Below are positions 26,262 through 35,533 of a stretch of 64,000 bases of DNA, one piece after another. Under the pieces are notes generated by a model. That model saw nothing but the letters and a program-made list of their open reading frames with translations. It did not search any database and was not told the origin of the DNA. The translations under genes were made by a program, and so were the position numbers. The DNA comes from JAOUEA01 sp963719165 (GTDB lineage: Bacteria > Actinomycetota > UBA4738 > HRBIN12), in the NCBI GenBank assembly GCA_963719165.1, contig CAVRAV010000001.1:992001-1056000 (forward strand), in the 5' to 3' direction. Each line of letters opens with the position of its first letter. Within the stretch, counting starts at the first letter, position 1.

Positions 26262-26869
26262 CCGTTCCTCCCGGTATTCCGCCGGTCACGCCGGCGCTCT
26301 GGCCGATCCCGCGGCCGTTCGAGCGGCCGATACAGGTGCAGGTGGCTGTCGCCGTAGCGGAGCTCCCTCGCAGCGGACCAGTGTAGCGGAATGACAGGGG
26401 TGGAACTCTTCGGGCCCCTGGTCAGGACCACCGTCCAGCCGTCGGGGTCGAGCCAGGCGGGGCTCAGGGACTCCAGGCAGGCATCCAGCTCGGCGGGGGC
26501 CACCTCGTACGGCGGGTCGAGGAACACCAGGTGGAAGGGGGCCGCTGCGGGCGCGCGCCCCAGATAGGCGGATACCGTGGACGTGACGGAGTTTGCACGG
26601 TCCGCAACACGGGCGCGTTCCAGGTTGTCGTGCACGGCAGCTATGGCCCCGTAGAACCGATCCACGAACACGGCGTGTTCCGCCCCGCGTGAGAGGGCCT
26701 CGATGCCCATCGCCCCGGTCCCGGCGAACAGGTCGAGCACGCGCGCCCCGGCAACCTCGGCCCCGAGGCTGCTGAAGAGCCCCTCACGGGCCCGGTCCGA
26801 CAGCGGTCGCACACCCTCGGGCACCGGGGCCAGACGAACCCCTTTCGCGGACCCCGCCACGATGCGCAT
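26252..26869 (-). CDS. rsmD: 16S rRNA (guanine966-N2)-methyltransferase RsmD
   Basis: A class I SAM methyltransferase of 205 residues. It shows MRIVAGSAKGVRL, RPLSDRAREGLFSSL, the SAM-binding VLDLFAGTGAMGIEALSRGA and the catalytic FLDPPYE. The ATG at 26867-26869 is the conserved start. A basic tail (RDRPERRRDRRNTGR) extends past the usual end and overlaps coaD. It lies between recG and coaD. Confidence 0.92.
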   Translation of the reverse strand: MRIVAGSAKGVRLAPVPEGVRPLSDRAREGLFSSLGAEVAGARVLDLFAGTGAMGIEALSRGAEHAVFVDRFYGAIAAVHDNLERARVADRANSVTSTVSAYLGRAPAAAPFHLVFLDPPYEVAPAELDACLESLSPAWLDPDGWTVVLTRGPKSSTPVIPLHWSAARELRYGDSHLHLYRPLERPRDRPERRRDRRNTGRNGWA

Positions 26870-26897
26870 CCCTCGAGCGTACGCGGGCTGCGCGCCG

Positions 26898-29018
26898 CTA
26901 CGACTGGAACAGCCAGTCGATCGAGCGCTCGAACCGGACCTTGAGCTCGGCGAGGAGGGAGGGGTTCGCCTCCAAACGCGGGTCCTGCGCGACCAGCGCG
27001 AATGCCCGGTCCCTCGCGCGCCGCACGAGATCCATGTCCTCGGCGAGCCGGGCGAGGCGTAGGTCGGGCATGCCCGATTGCTTGGTGTCGAACAGGGTGC
27101 CCTCGCCACGCAACCTGAGGTCCTCGTCCGCGAGTTCGAACCCGTCGGTCGTGCGGATCATGGCATCGATCCGGGCGCGAGCCTCCCGATTCTCTTCGTC
27201 GGAGGCGTCGAACAAGACGCAGATGCCGGCGTGCGTGCCCCGGCCGATCCGGCCACGGAGCTGATGGAGCTGGGCGAGCCCGAAACGGTCCGCGTCTTCG
27301 ACCAGCATCACGGTGGCGTTCGGGACGTCCACGCCCACCTCGATCACGGTGGTCGCGATCAGCACGTCCGCGTCGCCGCTGCGGAAGCGATCCATGATGG
27401 ATTCCTTGTCCCGCGGTCGCATCTTGCCGTGCAGGAGATCCACGCGCAGTTCCGGGAAGATCTCGGTGGCGAGCCGGGCCGCCTCAGCCTCCGCGGCCTT
27501 GACCTGGGTACGGTTCCCGTCGTCGATGGCCGCACACACCACGAACGCCTGTCGGCCGGCCGCGACCTCGCCGCGGACCAGATCGTAGGCCCCTATCCGG
27601 TCCGACTCGGCGCGCGCCGCCCGCGTGGAGACCGGTTGCCGGCCGGACGGCAGCTCGTCGAGGGTCACCACGTCGAGATCGCCGTAGTAGGTGAGCGCGA
27701 GCGTTCGAGGGATCGGGGTGGCAGTCATGATCAGCACGTCGGGGGCGCCCCCCTTGCCACGCAGCTGCATGCGTTGGTGAAGGCCGAACCGATGTTGCTC
27801 GTCGATCACCGCCAACGATAGGTCCGCGAACTCGACGCTCTCCTGGACCAGGGCGTGCGTGCCGACCACGAGATCGACCTGTCCGGAGGCGATCCCCTCG
27901 AGCACGCGGACGCGGTCCTTGCCCGTGACCGTCGCCGTGAGCAGGGCGTAGGCGACGGACGCCTCGGCGGCGCCATCCTCGGACGACGCGGGAGGATCCA
28001 GCAGCGATGTCTGGGCCGTGCGGGCCGGGTCCCGCGCGGCGAGATCCAGGTAGGGCACGGCCCCCACCCCGTCGAGCAGGGCGCCCACGGAGCGGAAGTG
28101 CTGGCCGGCCAGCACCTCGGTCGGGGCCATGATCGCCGCCTGATGTCCTGACTGGATCGCCGTGAGCGCCGCGTGCAGGGCCACGAGCGTCTTGCCGGAG
28201 CCCACATCCCCTTGCAGGAGCACGTTCATCGGCTCGGGAGCGCCCATCGACAAGGCGACCGCAGCCATGGCGCGCTCCTGTGCGCCCGTTGCAGCGAAGG
28301 GGATCGTCGCCTCGAGCCGGTCGGTGAGTTCGGATGGACCGTCGTGCGCGACGCCCCGCTGGGCCACCTGCACGCGGCGCTTGCGGAAGGCCACGCCGAG
28401 CTCCAACATGAAGAGCTCGTCGAACTTGAGCCGCTCCACCGCGGCGGCGAGCGCCGCGTCATCGGCCGGGAAGTGGATGTCCCGCACGGCACGGTCGTAG
28501 CCACCGAGTCGCTCCTCGCGCACCAACCTTTCGGGCAGGGGGTCCGCCAGCTCGGGGAGCTGTTTCAGCGCGGCGTGGACCAGCTCGCGGATGGTGCGCG
28601 TGGTGATGCCCTCGGTCGCGGGGTGCACCGGGGTGATGCGCCCCGAGTGGACCAGGCCGCCCCCGCCCAGGAACTCCACCTCCTGGTGCGCGAGCTGGAG
28701 GCGGCCCCGGTACCGCGTCGCCACACCCGAGACCGCGAGCTCCTGGCCGACCTCGTATATGGACGCCGTCCACGGCTGGTTGAAGAAGGTGAGGTCGAGG
28801 TATCCCGTGCCGTCGTAGAGCCTGACCGTGACGAGCGACCTGGGCTTCCCGCGCCTCGTCGTCCGCCTGCTCACGTCCTTCACGCTCGCGATCACGGTCA
28901 CGTACGCGCCGAGGTTCGTCGTCCCGATCGTGGCCACACGCGACCGGTCGATGTATCGCCGGGGGTAGTGGTGCAGGAGGCCGCCGACGGTGTGGACGTC
29001 GAAGGCTCGTGCGAGCAC
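26898..29018 (-). CDS. recG: ATP-dependent DNA helicase RecG (5' end probably frame-shifted)
   Basis: RecG remodels stalled forks and recombination intermediates. The continuous frame (706 residues) has the wedge domain (HHYPRRYIDRS, DGTGYLDLTFFNQPW), Walker A QGDVGSGKTLVALHAAL, the DEQHRFG box, TATPIPRTLAL and helicase motifs V-VI (ATTVIEVGVDVPNATVM, QLRGRIGRG). Its first codon is a GTG without a ribosome-binding site. An ATG at 29119-29121 with a good GAGGAA site encodes LDAPVSAIDAKLAARTM, typical of RecG N-termini, in a different frame. One extra base in the GC-rich stretch near 29040 would explain this and give 740 residues. Confidence 0.93.
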   Translation of the reverse strand: MLARAFDVHTVGGLLHHYPRRYIDRSRVATIGTTNLGAYVTVIASVKDVSRRTTRRGKPRSLVTVRLYDGTGYLDLTFFNQPWTASIYEVGQELAVSGVATRYRGRLQLAHQEVEFLGGGGLVHSGRITPVHPATEGITTRTIRELVHAALKQLPELADPLPERLVREERLGGYDRAVRDIHFPADDAALAAAVERLKFDELFMLELGVAFRKRRVQVAQRGVAHDGPSELTDRLEATIPFAATGAQERAMAAVALSMGAPEPMNVLLQGDVGSGKTLVALHAALTAIQSGHQAAIMAPTEVLAGQHFRSVGALLDGVGAVPYLDLAARDPARTAQTSLLDPPASSEDGAAEASVAYALLTATVTGKDRVRVLEGIASGQVDLVVGTHALVQESVEFADLSLAVIDEQHRFGLHQRMQLRGKGGAPDVLIMTATPIPRTLALTYYGDLDVVTLDELPSGRQPVSTRAARAESDRIGAYDLVRGEVAAGRQAFVVCAAIDDGNRTQVKAAEAEAARLATEIFPELRVDLLHGKMRPRDKESIMDRFRSGDADVLIATTVIEVGVDVPNATVMLVEDADRFGLAQLHQLRGRIGRGTHAGICVLFDASDEENREARARIDAMIRTTDGFELADEDLRLRGEGTLFDTKQSGMPDLRLARLAEDMDLVRRARDRAFALVAQDPRLEANPSLLAELKVRFERSIDWLFQS

Positions 29019-29160
29019 GTCGGAGGCCGTGGGCCGCCGCGCCCTTGCCCCGGGCCCGCATCGTGCGGGCGGCGAGCTTGGCGTCGATCGCGCTCACCGG
29101 CGCGTCCAGCCTCAGCGGCATCGGGGGTTCCTCATATGTCGAGCGTTCTACCATGCGGAC

Positions 29161-29697
29161 ATGACGCGTCTCGTCGCCGTGTTCGCATCGATCCTCGTCG
29201 CTGCGTCCTGCGCGGGCTGCGCCCACGCCGACGATGTCGGTGCGTCGGCCGCATCGACCCCGGCGGTCAACGCGACGTCGGCGCCCACGCTCCCCACCAC
29301 CGTCGATGCGCTGCCCACCACCGATGCGGCGGGGCTCCAGCAGCTCCTCGGCGAGCTGGTCGGCACCCCCGTGGTCCTGAACGTATGGGCCTCGTGGTGC
29401 GCTCCGTGCAAGACCGAGACGCCGGCGCTCGTACAGGCGGCGGCCGCGAACCCCGGCGTGCAGTTCGTGGGCGTGGACGTACAGGACTCGCGCACGGGTG
29501 CCGAGGCGTTCCTGAGCGAGTTCGCGGTCACCTACCCGAGCGTCTTCGATCCGCCCGGCGCGATCCAGACCGCACTCCACATGCTGGGGCCCCCCGCGAC
29601 GTTCTTCTACGATGCCGGGGGCCAACAGGTCGACCGGGTGCTCGGGCTCTTGTCGCCCGACGCGTTGCAGGAGGGGCTGGGTCAGATCGCCGAGTGA
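29161..29697 (+). CDS. Secreted TlpA-like thioredoxin
   Basis: A 178-residue extracytoplasmic thiol-disulfide protein. It has an N-terminal signal peptide with Cys residues at 17 and 20 that could serve as a lipid-attachment site, a Thr/Ala/Pro linker, and a thioredoxin fold with the active site WASWCAPCKTE (Cys80, Cys83) and a cis-Pro in LGPPATFFYD. It may reduce cytochrome c or other secreted thiols; the target is unknown. It is divergent from recG and upstream of rpmB. Confidence 0.85.
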   Translation: MTRLVAVFASILVAASCAGCAHADDVGASAASTPAVNATSAPTLPTTVDALPTTDAAGLQQLLGELVGTPVVLNVWASWCAPCKTETPALVQAAAANPGVQFVGVDVQDSRTGAEAFLSEFAVTYPSVFDPPGAIQTALHMLGPPATFFYDAGGQQVDRVLGLLSPDALQEGLGQIAE

Positions 29698-29720
29698 GCG
29701 TCTGGTAGCCTCGACGTCCG

Positions 29721-29918
29721 ATGGCTGCGACGTGTGAGATCTGTGGCAAGAAGCCCTGGTTCGGCAAGTCGGTGACGTTCTCGCATAAGCGGAACAACCG
29801 CCGGTGGGACCCGAACATCCAGCGCGTGCGCGCCCTGGTCAACGGCACCCCGAAGCGCCTGAACGTGTGCACGTCCTGCATCAAGGCGGACAAGGTCACG
29901 CGGATCCCGCACGCCTGA
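29721..29918 (+). CDS. rpmB: 50S ribosomal protein L28
   Basis: A 65-residue L28 with a zinc-type Cys pair at each end (CEICGKKP and CTSCIKAD) and the family segment GKSVTFSHKRNNRRWDPNIQ. It lies 23 bases after the TlpA gene on the same strand and is convergent with thiD. Upstream recG is on the other strand; rpmB and recG are common neighbours. Confidence 0.95.
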   Translation: MAATCEICGKKPWFGKSVTFSHKRNNRRWDPNIQRVRALVNGTPKRLNVCTSCIKADKVTRIPHA

Positions 29919-29939
29919 TGCGGCGGTCGCGGCGCTCGC

Positions 29940-30776
29940 TCATCGTGTAGGCGACTCGATCGCCCACAGCTGATCCACGGGTCCGATCCCCTCCCCGATG
30001 GGCATGCCGCGACGGATCGCCTCGGTGACGAATCCCTTGCCCAGGCCAACGGCTGCCTCCAGCGATCTGCCCGCGGCGAGATGGGCGGTGATGGCTGCGC
30101 TGAGCGTGCAGCCGGTCCCGTGCGTGTTCGCCGTGTCGATGCGTTCGGCGCTCACCCACGTCTCCCCCGTTCGGTCGACCAAGAGGTCCGCCGCCTCGAC
30201 GCTTCCCGTGATGTGGCCGCCTTTCACGAGGACGGCGCGAGGACCCGCCGCGAGGATCGCGTCTGCCGCCTTGCGCATGTCGTCTCGATCCCTCACCTCG
30301 AATCCGGCCAGGCCGCTCGCCTCCGGGAGGTTGGGGGTCACCAGCGTGGCGAGCGGAAGTAGCAGTGAGGTCAGCGCCCCCACCGCCTCCTCGTCCAACA
30401 GAGCGTGACCGTGCTTGGAGACGAAGACCGGGTCCACGACCACGTACGGGAGCGTCGCCTCGCTGAGCGCGGCCGCGACGGCCTCGACGATGCCCGCGTT
30501 GGCCAGCATCCCCGTCTTGGCGGCGTCGACGCCGATATCGCCCGCCACGCTGAGGATCTGGGCGGCCACGAGATCGGGCGGCATGGCCTGATAGCCGCTC
30601 ACGCCGCGCGTGTTCTGAACGGTCACGGCCGTGATCGCCGTCATCCCGTAGACGCCCAGAGCACTGAACGTCTTCAGGTCCGCCTGGATGCCCGCGCCGC
30701 CGCCCGAGTCGCTGCCGGCGATCGTCAGGGCGCGGGCGCGAGGAGTTGCCGCGCGGGGGCGATCGGTATCAGTCAT
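29940..30776 (-). CDS. thiD: Hydroxymethylpyrimidine/phosphomethylpyrimidine kinase
   Basis: ThiD phosphorylates HMP and HMP-P in thiamine synthesis. The protein (278 residues) is a ribokinase-like enzyme with AGSDSGGGAGIQADLKTF, GVYGMTAITAVTVQNT, AAKTGMLA, VVVDPVFVSKHG, TPNLPEA and the anion-hole motif THGTGCTLSAAI. It overlaps the end of thiL by 8 bases and forms a thiL-thiD unit. Confidence 0.94.
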   Translation of the reverse strand: MTDTDRPRAATPRARALTIAGSDSGGGAGIQADLKTFSALGVYGMTAITAVTVQNTRGVSGYQAMPPDLVAAQILSVAGDIGVDAAKTGMLANAGIVEAVAAALSEATLPYVVVDPVFVSKHGHALLDEEAVGALTSLLLPLATLVTPNLPEASGLAGFEVRDRDDMRKAADAILAAGPRAVLVKGGHITGSVEAADLLVDRTGETWVSAERIDTANTHGTGCTLSAAITAHLAAGRSLEAAVGLGKGFVTEAIRRGMPIGEGIGPVDQLWAIESPTR

Positions 30777-31733
30777 CGTGGAAGTGGTCCCATCCCTTCG
30801 GTTCGAGCTGCCGCTCCTCGCCGCTCGACGTCACCGCGACGAGGCCCGACTCGATGATGACGCCGATACGCGTGAACGACACGCCGAAGGCCTCGCGCAG
30901 CTCTTGCCCGCAGGCATCGGCGGCCGCATCATCCGGCAAGGTGGCGAGCAGCTCGTAGTCCTCGCCACCTCCGAGGGCCTCGGCGCGTGTGGCGGCCGCC
31001 GCCACGGGCACGCGATCGATCTCGAGGCGGGCGCCCACCCCCGAGGCCGCGCACAGCCGAGACAGATCCAGACTCAGGCCGTCGCTGATGTCCATCATGG
31101 CCGTGGCGCCGGCGGCGGCGATCACGCTCGGCCTCCCCGACGCGCGCCGTGGGGCGGGCGAGGCTGGCCGCCGCCGCGCGCTCGCCCGCGCCCGGCGCCC
31201 GGGGAGGCCCGGCGGCCAGCCGCAGGCCCGCCGCCGCAGCGCCCAGCTCGCCCGTGACCCCCAGGACGTCGCCCGGGCCGAGCGCCGTCGCGGGTGAGCG
31301 CGCGCCCGGGAGCGACCTCGCCGACGGCAGTGATCACGATGGATACCTCGGGGCCGCGGGCGAGGTTCCCGCCCACGAGCCACAGCGCGTATTCGTCGCA
31401 CGCGCTTCGCATGCCGCCGAACAGCTCCATCACCCAGGCGGCGTCGACCGAGGTTGACAACGTAAGGGCGCACAGGGCGTAGCGCGGAGAGGCGGCCATG
31501 GCGGCGATGTCGCTGAGGTTCACGACCACGGCCTTGTAGCCGAGGTCGCGCGCGGTGGTCGTGGCGAGAGCGAAGTGCGACCCTTCGACCAGCGCGTCCG
31601 TGGTGAGGACGAGGTCTCCCGAGCCCGGGCTCACGACGGCGGCGTCGTCGCCGACGCCCACGCGGACCTCGGGACCCGGGCCCGAGAGAACCTTGCGGAT
31701 CGCCGCGAGCAGGGCGTCCTCGGAGATGTCCAT
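30769..31733 (-). CDS. thiL: Thiamine-monophosphate kinase ThiL, frame broken twice
   Basis: ThiL converts thiamine monophosphate to the diphosphate. The N-terminal half (MDISEDALLAAIRKVLSG, VGVGDDAAVV, VLTTDALVEGSHF, VGGNLARGPEVSIVITAVGEV) is read from 31733. The middle, with GDVLGVTGELGAAAAGLRLA, needs a second frame from about 31278. The C-terminal half (GATAMMDISDGLSLDL, GGEDYELLATLPD) is in a third frame from about 31130. The span of 965 bases is 321 codons plus 2, so two extra single bases in GC-rich runs would restore a normal 320-residue enzyme. Assembly error is likelier than decay. Confidence 0.85.
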
Positions 31734-31782
31734 GGCGTTGTCCGTTCCGTACGGAGGCTGCGCCCGGCGGCGCGCGGGGCAG

Positions 31783-31797
31783 CCGAACGACGTTCGG
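31783..31797. promoter_or_regulatory. 15-base palindrome upstream of pckA
   Basis: CCGAACG-A-CGTTCGG has two perfect 7-base arms and lies in the 142-base gap between the divergent thiL and pckA genes, 79 bases before the pckA start. It resembles a LexA/SOS box, but the spacer between CGAAC and GTTCG is 3 rather than 4 bases. The binding protein is unknown. Confidence 0.35.
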
Positions 31798-31875
31798 TAG
31801 ACTCTACGCGCACTCCCGTCCGTCCAACCCCGGCGCGCCGACGCCCGCTGGATCCCCCTGCCTAGGAGGCCAACG

Positions 31876-33376
31876 GTGGCTGAGCTCCACGTCAACCCCA
31901 CGCCCGAAGAACTCAGGGCATTCACCGAGGACATGCCCGAGACCGGGCTCTCCGCCTTCGGGAACACCAACACTCGAACGCAGGTCCTTTCCCGCAGCGC
32001 CGCCAGCACGTTCGTGGTGGACCGGGCGTCGAGCGGCAAGACCATGACGCGCGACGAGTACGAGCGGATCGCCGCACTCCAAGACGCCTACCTCGCCGAG
32101 CACGACATGCTCCAGATCGATGGTTACATCGGGAACGACCCCAGCATGCGCAGCGCGTCGCGACTCCTCATGGAGCGGCGCTACGCGAACGTCGCGGGGA
32201 TGCAGCAGAAGCTGTACTTCCCCCGGGGCGACGCCGCGGAGCCTGAGGTGCAGGTGATCTACACGCCGGGCCTCGCGGCCGACGGCTACCCCGAGGACCG
32301 TCTCATCGCGGTGGACCTCGACAACAACGTCACGCGCGTCCTGAACTCGGACTACTTCGGTGAGTCCAAGAAGGGCGGCCTCCGGATGTGGAACAACATC
32401 GTCTACGACAAGGGTGGCCTGGCGCTGCACTCGGGCCTCAAGGTCGATCCCCACGCCGCGGGGTGACAAGGTCTTCATGATCTTGGGCCTCTCCGGCACA
32501 GGCAAGACCACCACGACGTTCACCACGCAGAACGGTTCCAAACCCATCCAGGACGACTTCGTCGGCCTCATGCCCGGCGGGCATGCTTTCGGCACGGAGA
32601 ACGGCTGCTTCGCCAAGACCTTCGGCCTCGACGCCGGCCTCGAGCCGTCGATCCACGGGGCGGTCACCAAGCCCACCGCCTACCTCGAGAACGTGTACAT
32701 GGAGGCCGACGGGACCGTCGACTTCTTGAACGAGAACTACACGAAGAACGGGCGGGCCGTCTTCGAGATGACGGACCTGCTCTCCTACGAGGACGCCCGG
32801 AACGTGGGCACCGTCGATTACCTGCTGATCCTCAACCGGAACGAGAACATCATCCCGGGCGTGGCCAGGCTGAATCAGGAGCAGGCCGCCGCGTACTTCA
32901 TGCTCGGGGAGACCACGGGCACCTCTGCGGGCGGCGCCGCCGAGGAAGGGAAGTTCTTGCGGGTGCCGGGAACCAACCCGTTCTTCCCGCTCCCCCACGG
33001 CCTGCAAGGCAACCGCATGCTTGAGCTGCTCGCCTCCCATCCGATCGAGACCTACCTCCTCAACACCGGGCGCGTCGGCGGCAGGGACGCCGACGATCGC
33101 TCGAAGAAGGTCAAGATCCCGCACACGTCCGCGTGCGTGAAGGGCATCGCCGAGCAGAGCATCACGTGGGACGAGGATCCCGATTTCGGCTACCAGGTGG
33201 CGTCCGATGTCCCCGGTATCGACGACGCGGATCTCCTGAGACCGCACACGCTTTACGAACGGCAGGGCCGATCCGCCGAATACCAGGCACTGGTGGAGCG
33301 GCTGAAGGTCGAGCGCGTCGCGCGGCTGCAGGAGTTCCCGGAGCTCTCCGAGGAGATCATCAAGGCCGTCGGCTAG
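31876..33376 (+). CDS. pckA: ATP-dependent phosphoenolpyruvate carboxykinase, frame broken by one base
   Basis: PckA interconverts oxaloacetate and PEP at the start of gluconeogenesis. The N-terminal part starts at a GTG with a strong AGGAGG site and runs to about residue 195. The rest, with the P-loop GLSGTGKTTTTFT, the metal segment QDDFVGLMPGG and the LNTGRVGG motif, continues in another frame. The joint is the G-run at 32460-32463: three G's instead of four would give PHAAGDKVFMILGLSG and a 499-residue protein. An assembly insertion is the simplest explanation, since both halves are otherwise well preserved. Confidence 0.88.
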
Positions 33377-33415
33377 ATCGGGGCCGCCCGCCGGTTCCGG
33401 CCTCGGTTCCGGCCC

Positions 33416-33736
33416 TCAGGAGCCGGGTGCCCGGTAGTCGGGATGCATCTTCACGGCCTGGTCGACCTCCTCCGGCGTGATCAGCGGCGTGACGGAGGTG
33501 TGCGCGCCACCGGAGGCGGACACGGTGAGCGCAAGCGCGGTTGCCGCGACGTTGTCGGGCAGGTCCGCGATCACGATCACGTCGTCGCTCCCGAACGCGA
33601 AGTGGAAGCTCTCCATGGTGCCCCCCGCGGCCGCGATCAGCGTCGACGCGACCTCCCTACGGGCGGTTCCGCCCTCCTTCGCCACGCCTCGCACGCCCTC
33701 GAGCGTGTACGACACCTTGACCAGGTACTTCGCCAT
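33416..33736 (-). CDS. GYD-domain protein
   Basis: A 106-residue protein with the alpha-beta ferredoxin-like GYD pattern: MAKYLVKVSYTLEGVRGV, a Gly-rich turn, SFHFAFGSDDVIVIADLPDNVAATALAL and a final TSVTPLITPEEVDQAV. Members are widespread and largely uncharacterised. It stands alone between pckA and the ABC exporter genes. Confidence 0.8.
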   Translation of the reverse strand: MAKYLVKVSYTLEGVRGVAKEGGTARREVASTLIAAAGGTMESFHFAFGSDDVIVIADLPDNVAATALALTVSASGGAHTSVTPLITPEEVDQAVKMHPDYRAPGS

Positions 33737-33795
33737 CCCCGTCTCCTCCCCGACCTGCGTTGTGGGTCACATCCTCATGGCGACGGTGAAGCGGG

Positions 33796-34602
33796 TCAAG
33801 CCGTGATGTCGCGGCGGCGGAAGCCGCCCACCGCAAGGCCGAGGAACAGCGCCGTGTAGACGGCGCTCACCTCGAGTCCGTGCGCCATGCCCGCAGCGTC
33901 GACGGGGAACCGGAACAGGCCGACGAACGCGAGCCAGCCGTTCGTGGGCAGGTAGGGATGGATCGCATGCAGGCTGGGGATCTGGCCCAAGATCTGGCTC
34001 GCGATCGCGATCACGATGGTCGCCACGGCCGCGCCCGGCCCCGAGTCGGTCCGCGTGGAGATGCACAGGCCGATGCACGCGATGCCCGAAAGCACGGCGA
34101 CCATGTATGCCCCCGCCACGCCGATGCGCAGCAGCGCCGCGCCCACCGACAGGGTGGTCCCCGACAGCGTCGGCAGGGGGTGCAGGCCGAAGCCCACGGC
34201 GCCCGAGATCACACCACTGGCGATCGTGGCTAGGACGAGCAGCCCCAGCAGGGTCATGGCCGAGGCGTACTTCGCCGTGACGAGCCGTGTGCGCCGGACG
34301 GGACGCAGAAGGAGGTAGCGCAGCGTGCCCGCCTGCGCCTCCCCCGCGACCGCGTCGCCGGCGAACAGTCCCGTCGCGAGGGGCAGGAAGAAGGGCTGCA
34401 CGACGGCCAGCCCCGTCAGTGCCGCATACAGCCCGCTCGTCGCGATCTGGAAGAGGAACGGCGGGGCGTCCTGGCCGCCCTGGGGCTCAGGAGGCGACAG
34501 CTTGATCGCGAGCACGATGACGGCAGGGATCGCCGCGATCGCCGCGGCGAGCAGCCAGGTCCGCCATCGATGCAGCGCCTTCGCGAGCTCAACGCGGTAC
34601 AT
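33796..34602 (-). CDS. ABC-2-type transporter permease
   Basis: A 268-residue membrane protein with about six transmembrane helices. It begins MYRVELAKALHRWRTWLLAAAI and has the typical EAQAGTLRYLLLRPVRRTRLVTAKY loop of ABC-2 permeases. The ATG at 34600-34602 overlaps the 3' end of the ATPase gene by 14 bases. With the ATPase it forms an exporter whose cargo is unknown. Confidence 0.85.
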   Translation of the reverse strand: MYRVELAKALHRWRTWLLAAAIAAIPAVIVLAIKLSPPEPQGGQDAPPFLFQIATSGLYAALTGLAVVQPFFLPLATGLFAGDAVAGEAQAGTLRYLLLRPVRRTRLVTAKYASAMTLLGLLVLATIASGVISGAVGFGLHPLPTLSGTTLSVGAALLRIGVAGAYMVAVLSGIACIGLCISTRTDSGPGAAVATIVIAIASQILGQIPSLHAIHPYLPTNGWLAFVGLFRFPVDAAGMAHGLEVSAVYTALFLGLAVGGFRRRDITA

Positions 34603-35533
34603 CGGCACCCGCCACGAGATGCAGGAACACGTCTTCCAGCGAGTCGCGTTCGGCGGCGAGCGCGTGGACGCGGAGCCCCGAAGCCACGAGCGCGGCATTG
34701 AGATCCGCGGGCCCCACCCCGTCCGCGAACCGGACGTGCAGCGTCCCGGCTCCACGGCCGGGACCCTCGAGGATGGTGACGCCCGGCATCCGCGCCGCGA
34801 TCGCGCGAGCGGCGAACGCGTCGTCGACCTCGACGCGCACGCGGTCCGTTCCGCCCCGCAGGCCCGACGGCGGCCCCTGGGCCACGAGTCGACCCTGCGC
34901 CATGACCCCGACGCGATCGCACATGGCCTCGACCTCCGTGAGCAGATGGCTGGAGACGAAGATCGTCGTCCCGCCGTCGGCGAGGCGCCGCAGCAGCACG
35001 CGCATCTCGCGCATCCCGCTCGGATCCAGCCCGTTCGTCGGTTCGTCGAGGATCAGGAGCTCCGGGTCGCCCAAGAGTGCGAGCCCGAGCCCGAGCCGTT
35101 GCCGCATCCCCTGGCTGTAAGCCTTCACGCGCTTGTCGGCCGCGGCGGAGAGCCCCACGGTCTCCAGGACCTCCTCGATTCGGCCCAGACGGGTGCGCGT
35201 CCCCTCCCGATCCGAACCCGAGCCCGCCCGCGAGAAGTACTCCAGGTTCTTGCGGCCGCTCAGGTACTTCCAGAAGGCGGGCTCTTCGACGAGCGCCCCC
35301 ACGCGCGCGAGCGGGGCCCGATCGGCACGCACCGGCTCGCCGAGCAGGTCCACGCCTCCCGACGTCGGCAAGATCAGCCCCAGCGCCATGCGGATCGTGG
35401 TGGTCTTGCCCGCACCGTTGGGACCGAGGAAGCCGTAGAGCTCGCCGCGTTCGACCTCGAGGTCCAGGGCGTCGACCGCGGCGACGGCGCCGTAGCGTTT
35501 GCCGAGCCCGCGTGCGGCGATCGCGGTGCTCAC
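34589..35533 (-). CDS. ABC transporter ATP-binding protein
   Basis: A 314-residue ABC ATPase of the drug/lipid-export (DRA/CcmA-like) type. It shows Walker A GPNGAGKTTTIRMAL, the Q-loop region VGALVEEPAFW, signature YSQGMRQRLGLGLAL, Walker B LLILDEPTNGLDP and the switch His in SSHLL. The C-terminal ~100 residues form the extra domain typical of this group. The GTG at 35531-35533 overlaps the LolA-like gene's stop (GTGA). Confidence 0.9.
   Translation of the reverse strand: MSTAIAARGLGKRYGAVAAVDALDLEVERGELYGFLGPNGAGKTTTIRMALGLILPTSGGVDLLGEPVRADRAPLARVGALVEEPAFWKYLSGRKNLEYFSRAGSGSDREGTRTRLGRIEEVLETVGLSAAADKRVKAYSQGMRQRLGLGLALLGDPELLILDEPTNGLDPSGMREMRVLLRRLADGGTTIFVSSHLLTEVEAMCDRVGVMAQGRLVAQGPPSGLRGGTDRVRVEVDDAFAARAIAARMPGVTILEGPGRGAGTLHVRFADGVGPADLNAALVASGLRVHALAAERDSLEDVFLHLVAGADVPR

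Noticed and set aside
26252..27109. Longer rsmD reading to 27109
   Set aside because: The upstream part overlaps recG and has no RsmD similarity; the ATG at 26867-26869 starts the conserved MRIVAGSAKG.
33377..33415. A terminator after pckA
   Set aside because: The GGTTCCGGCC direct repeats form only a weak hairpin and no T-run follows.
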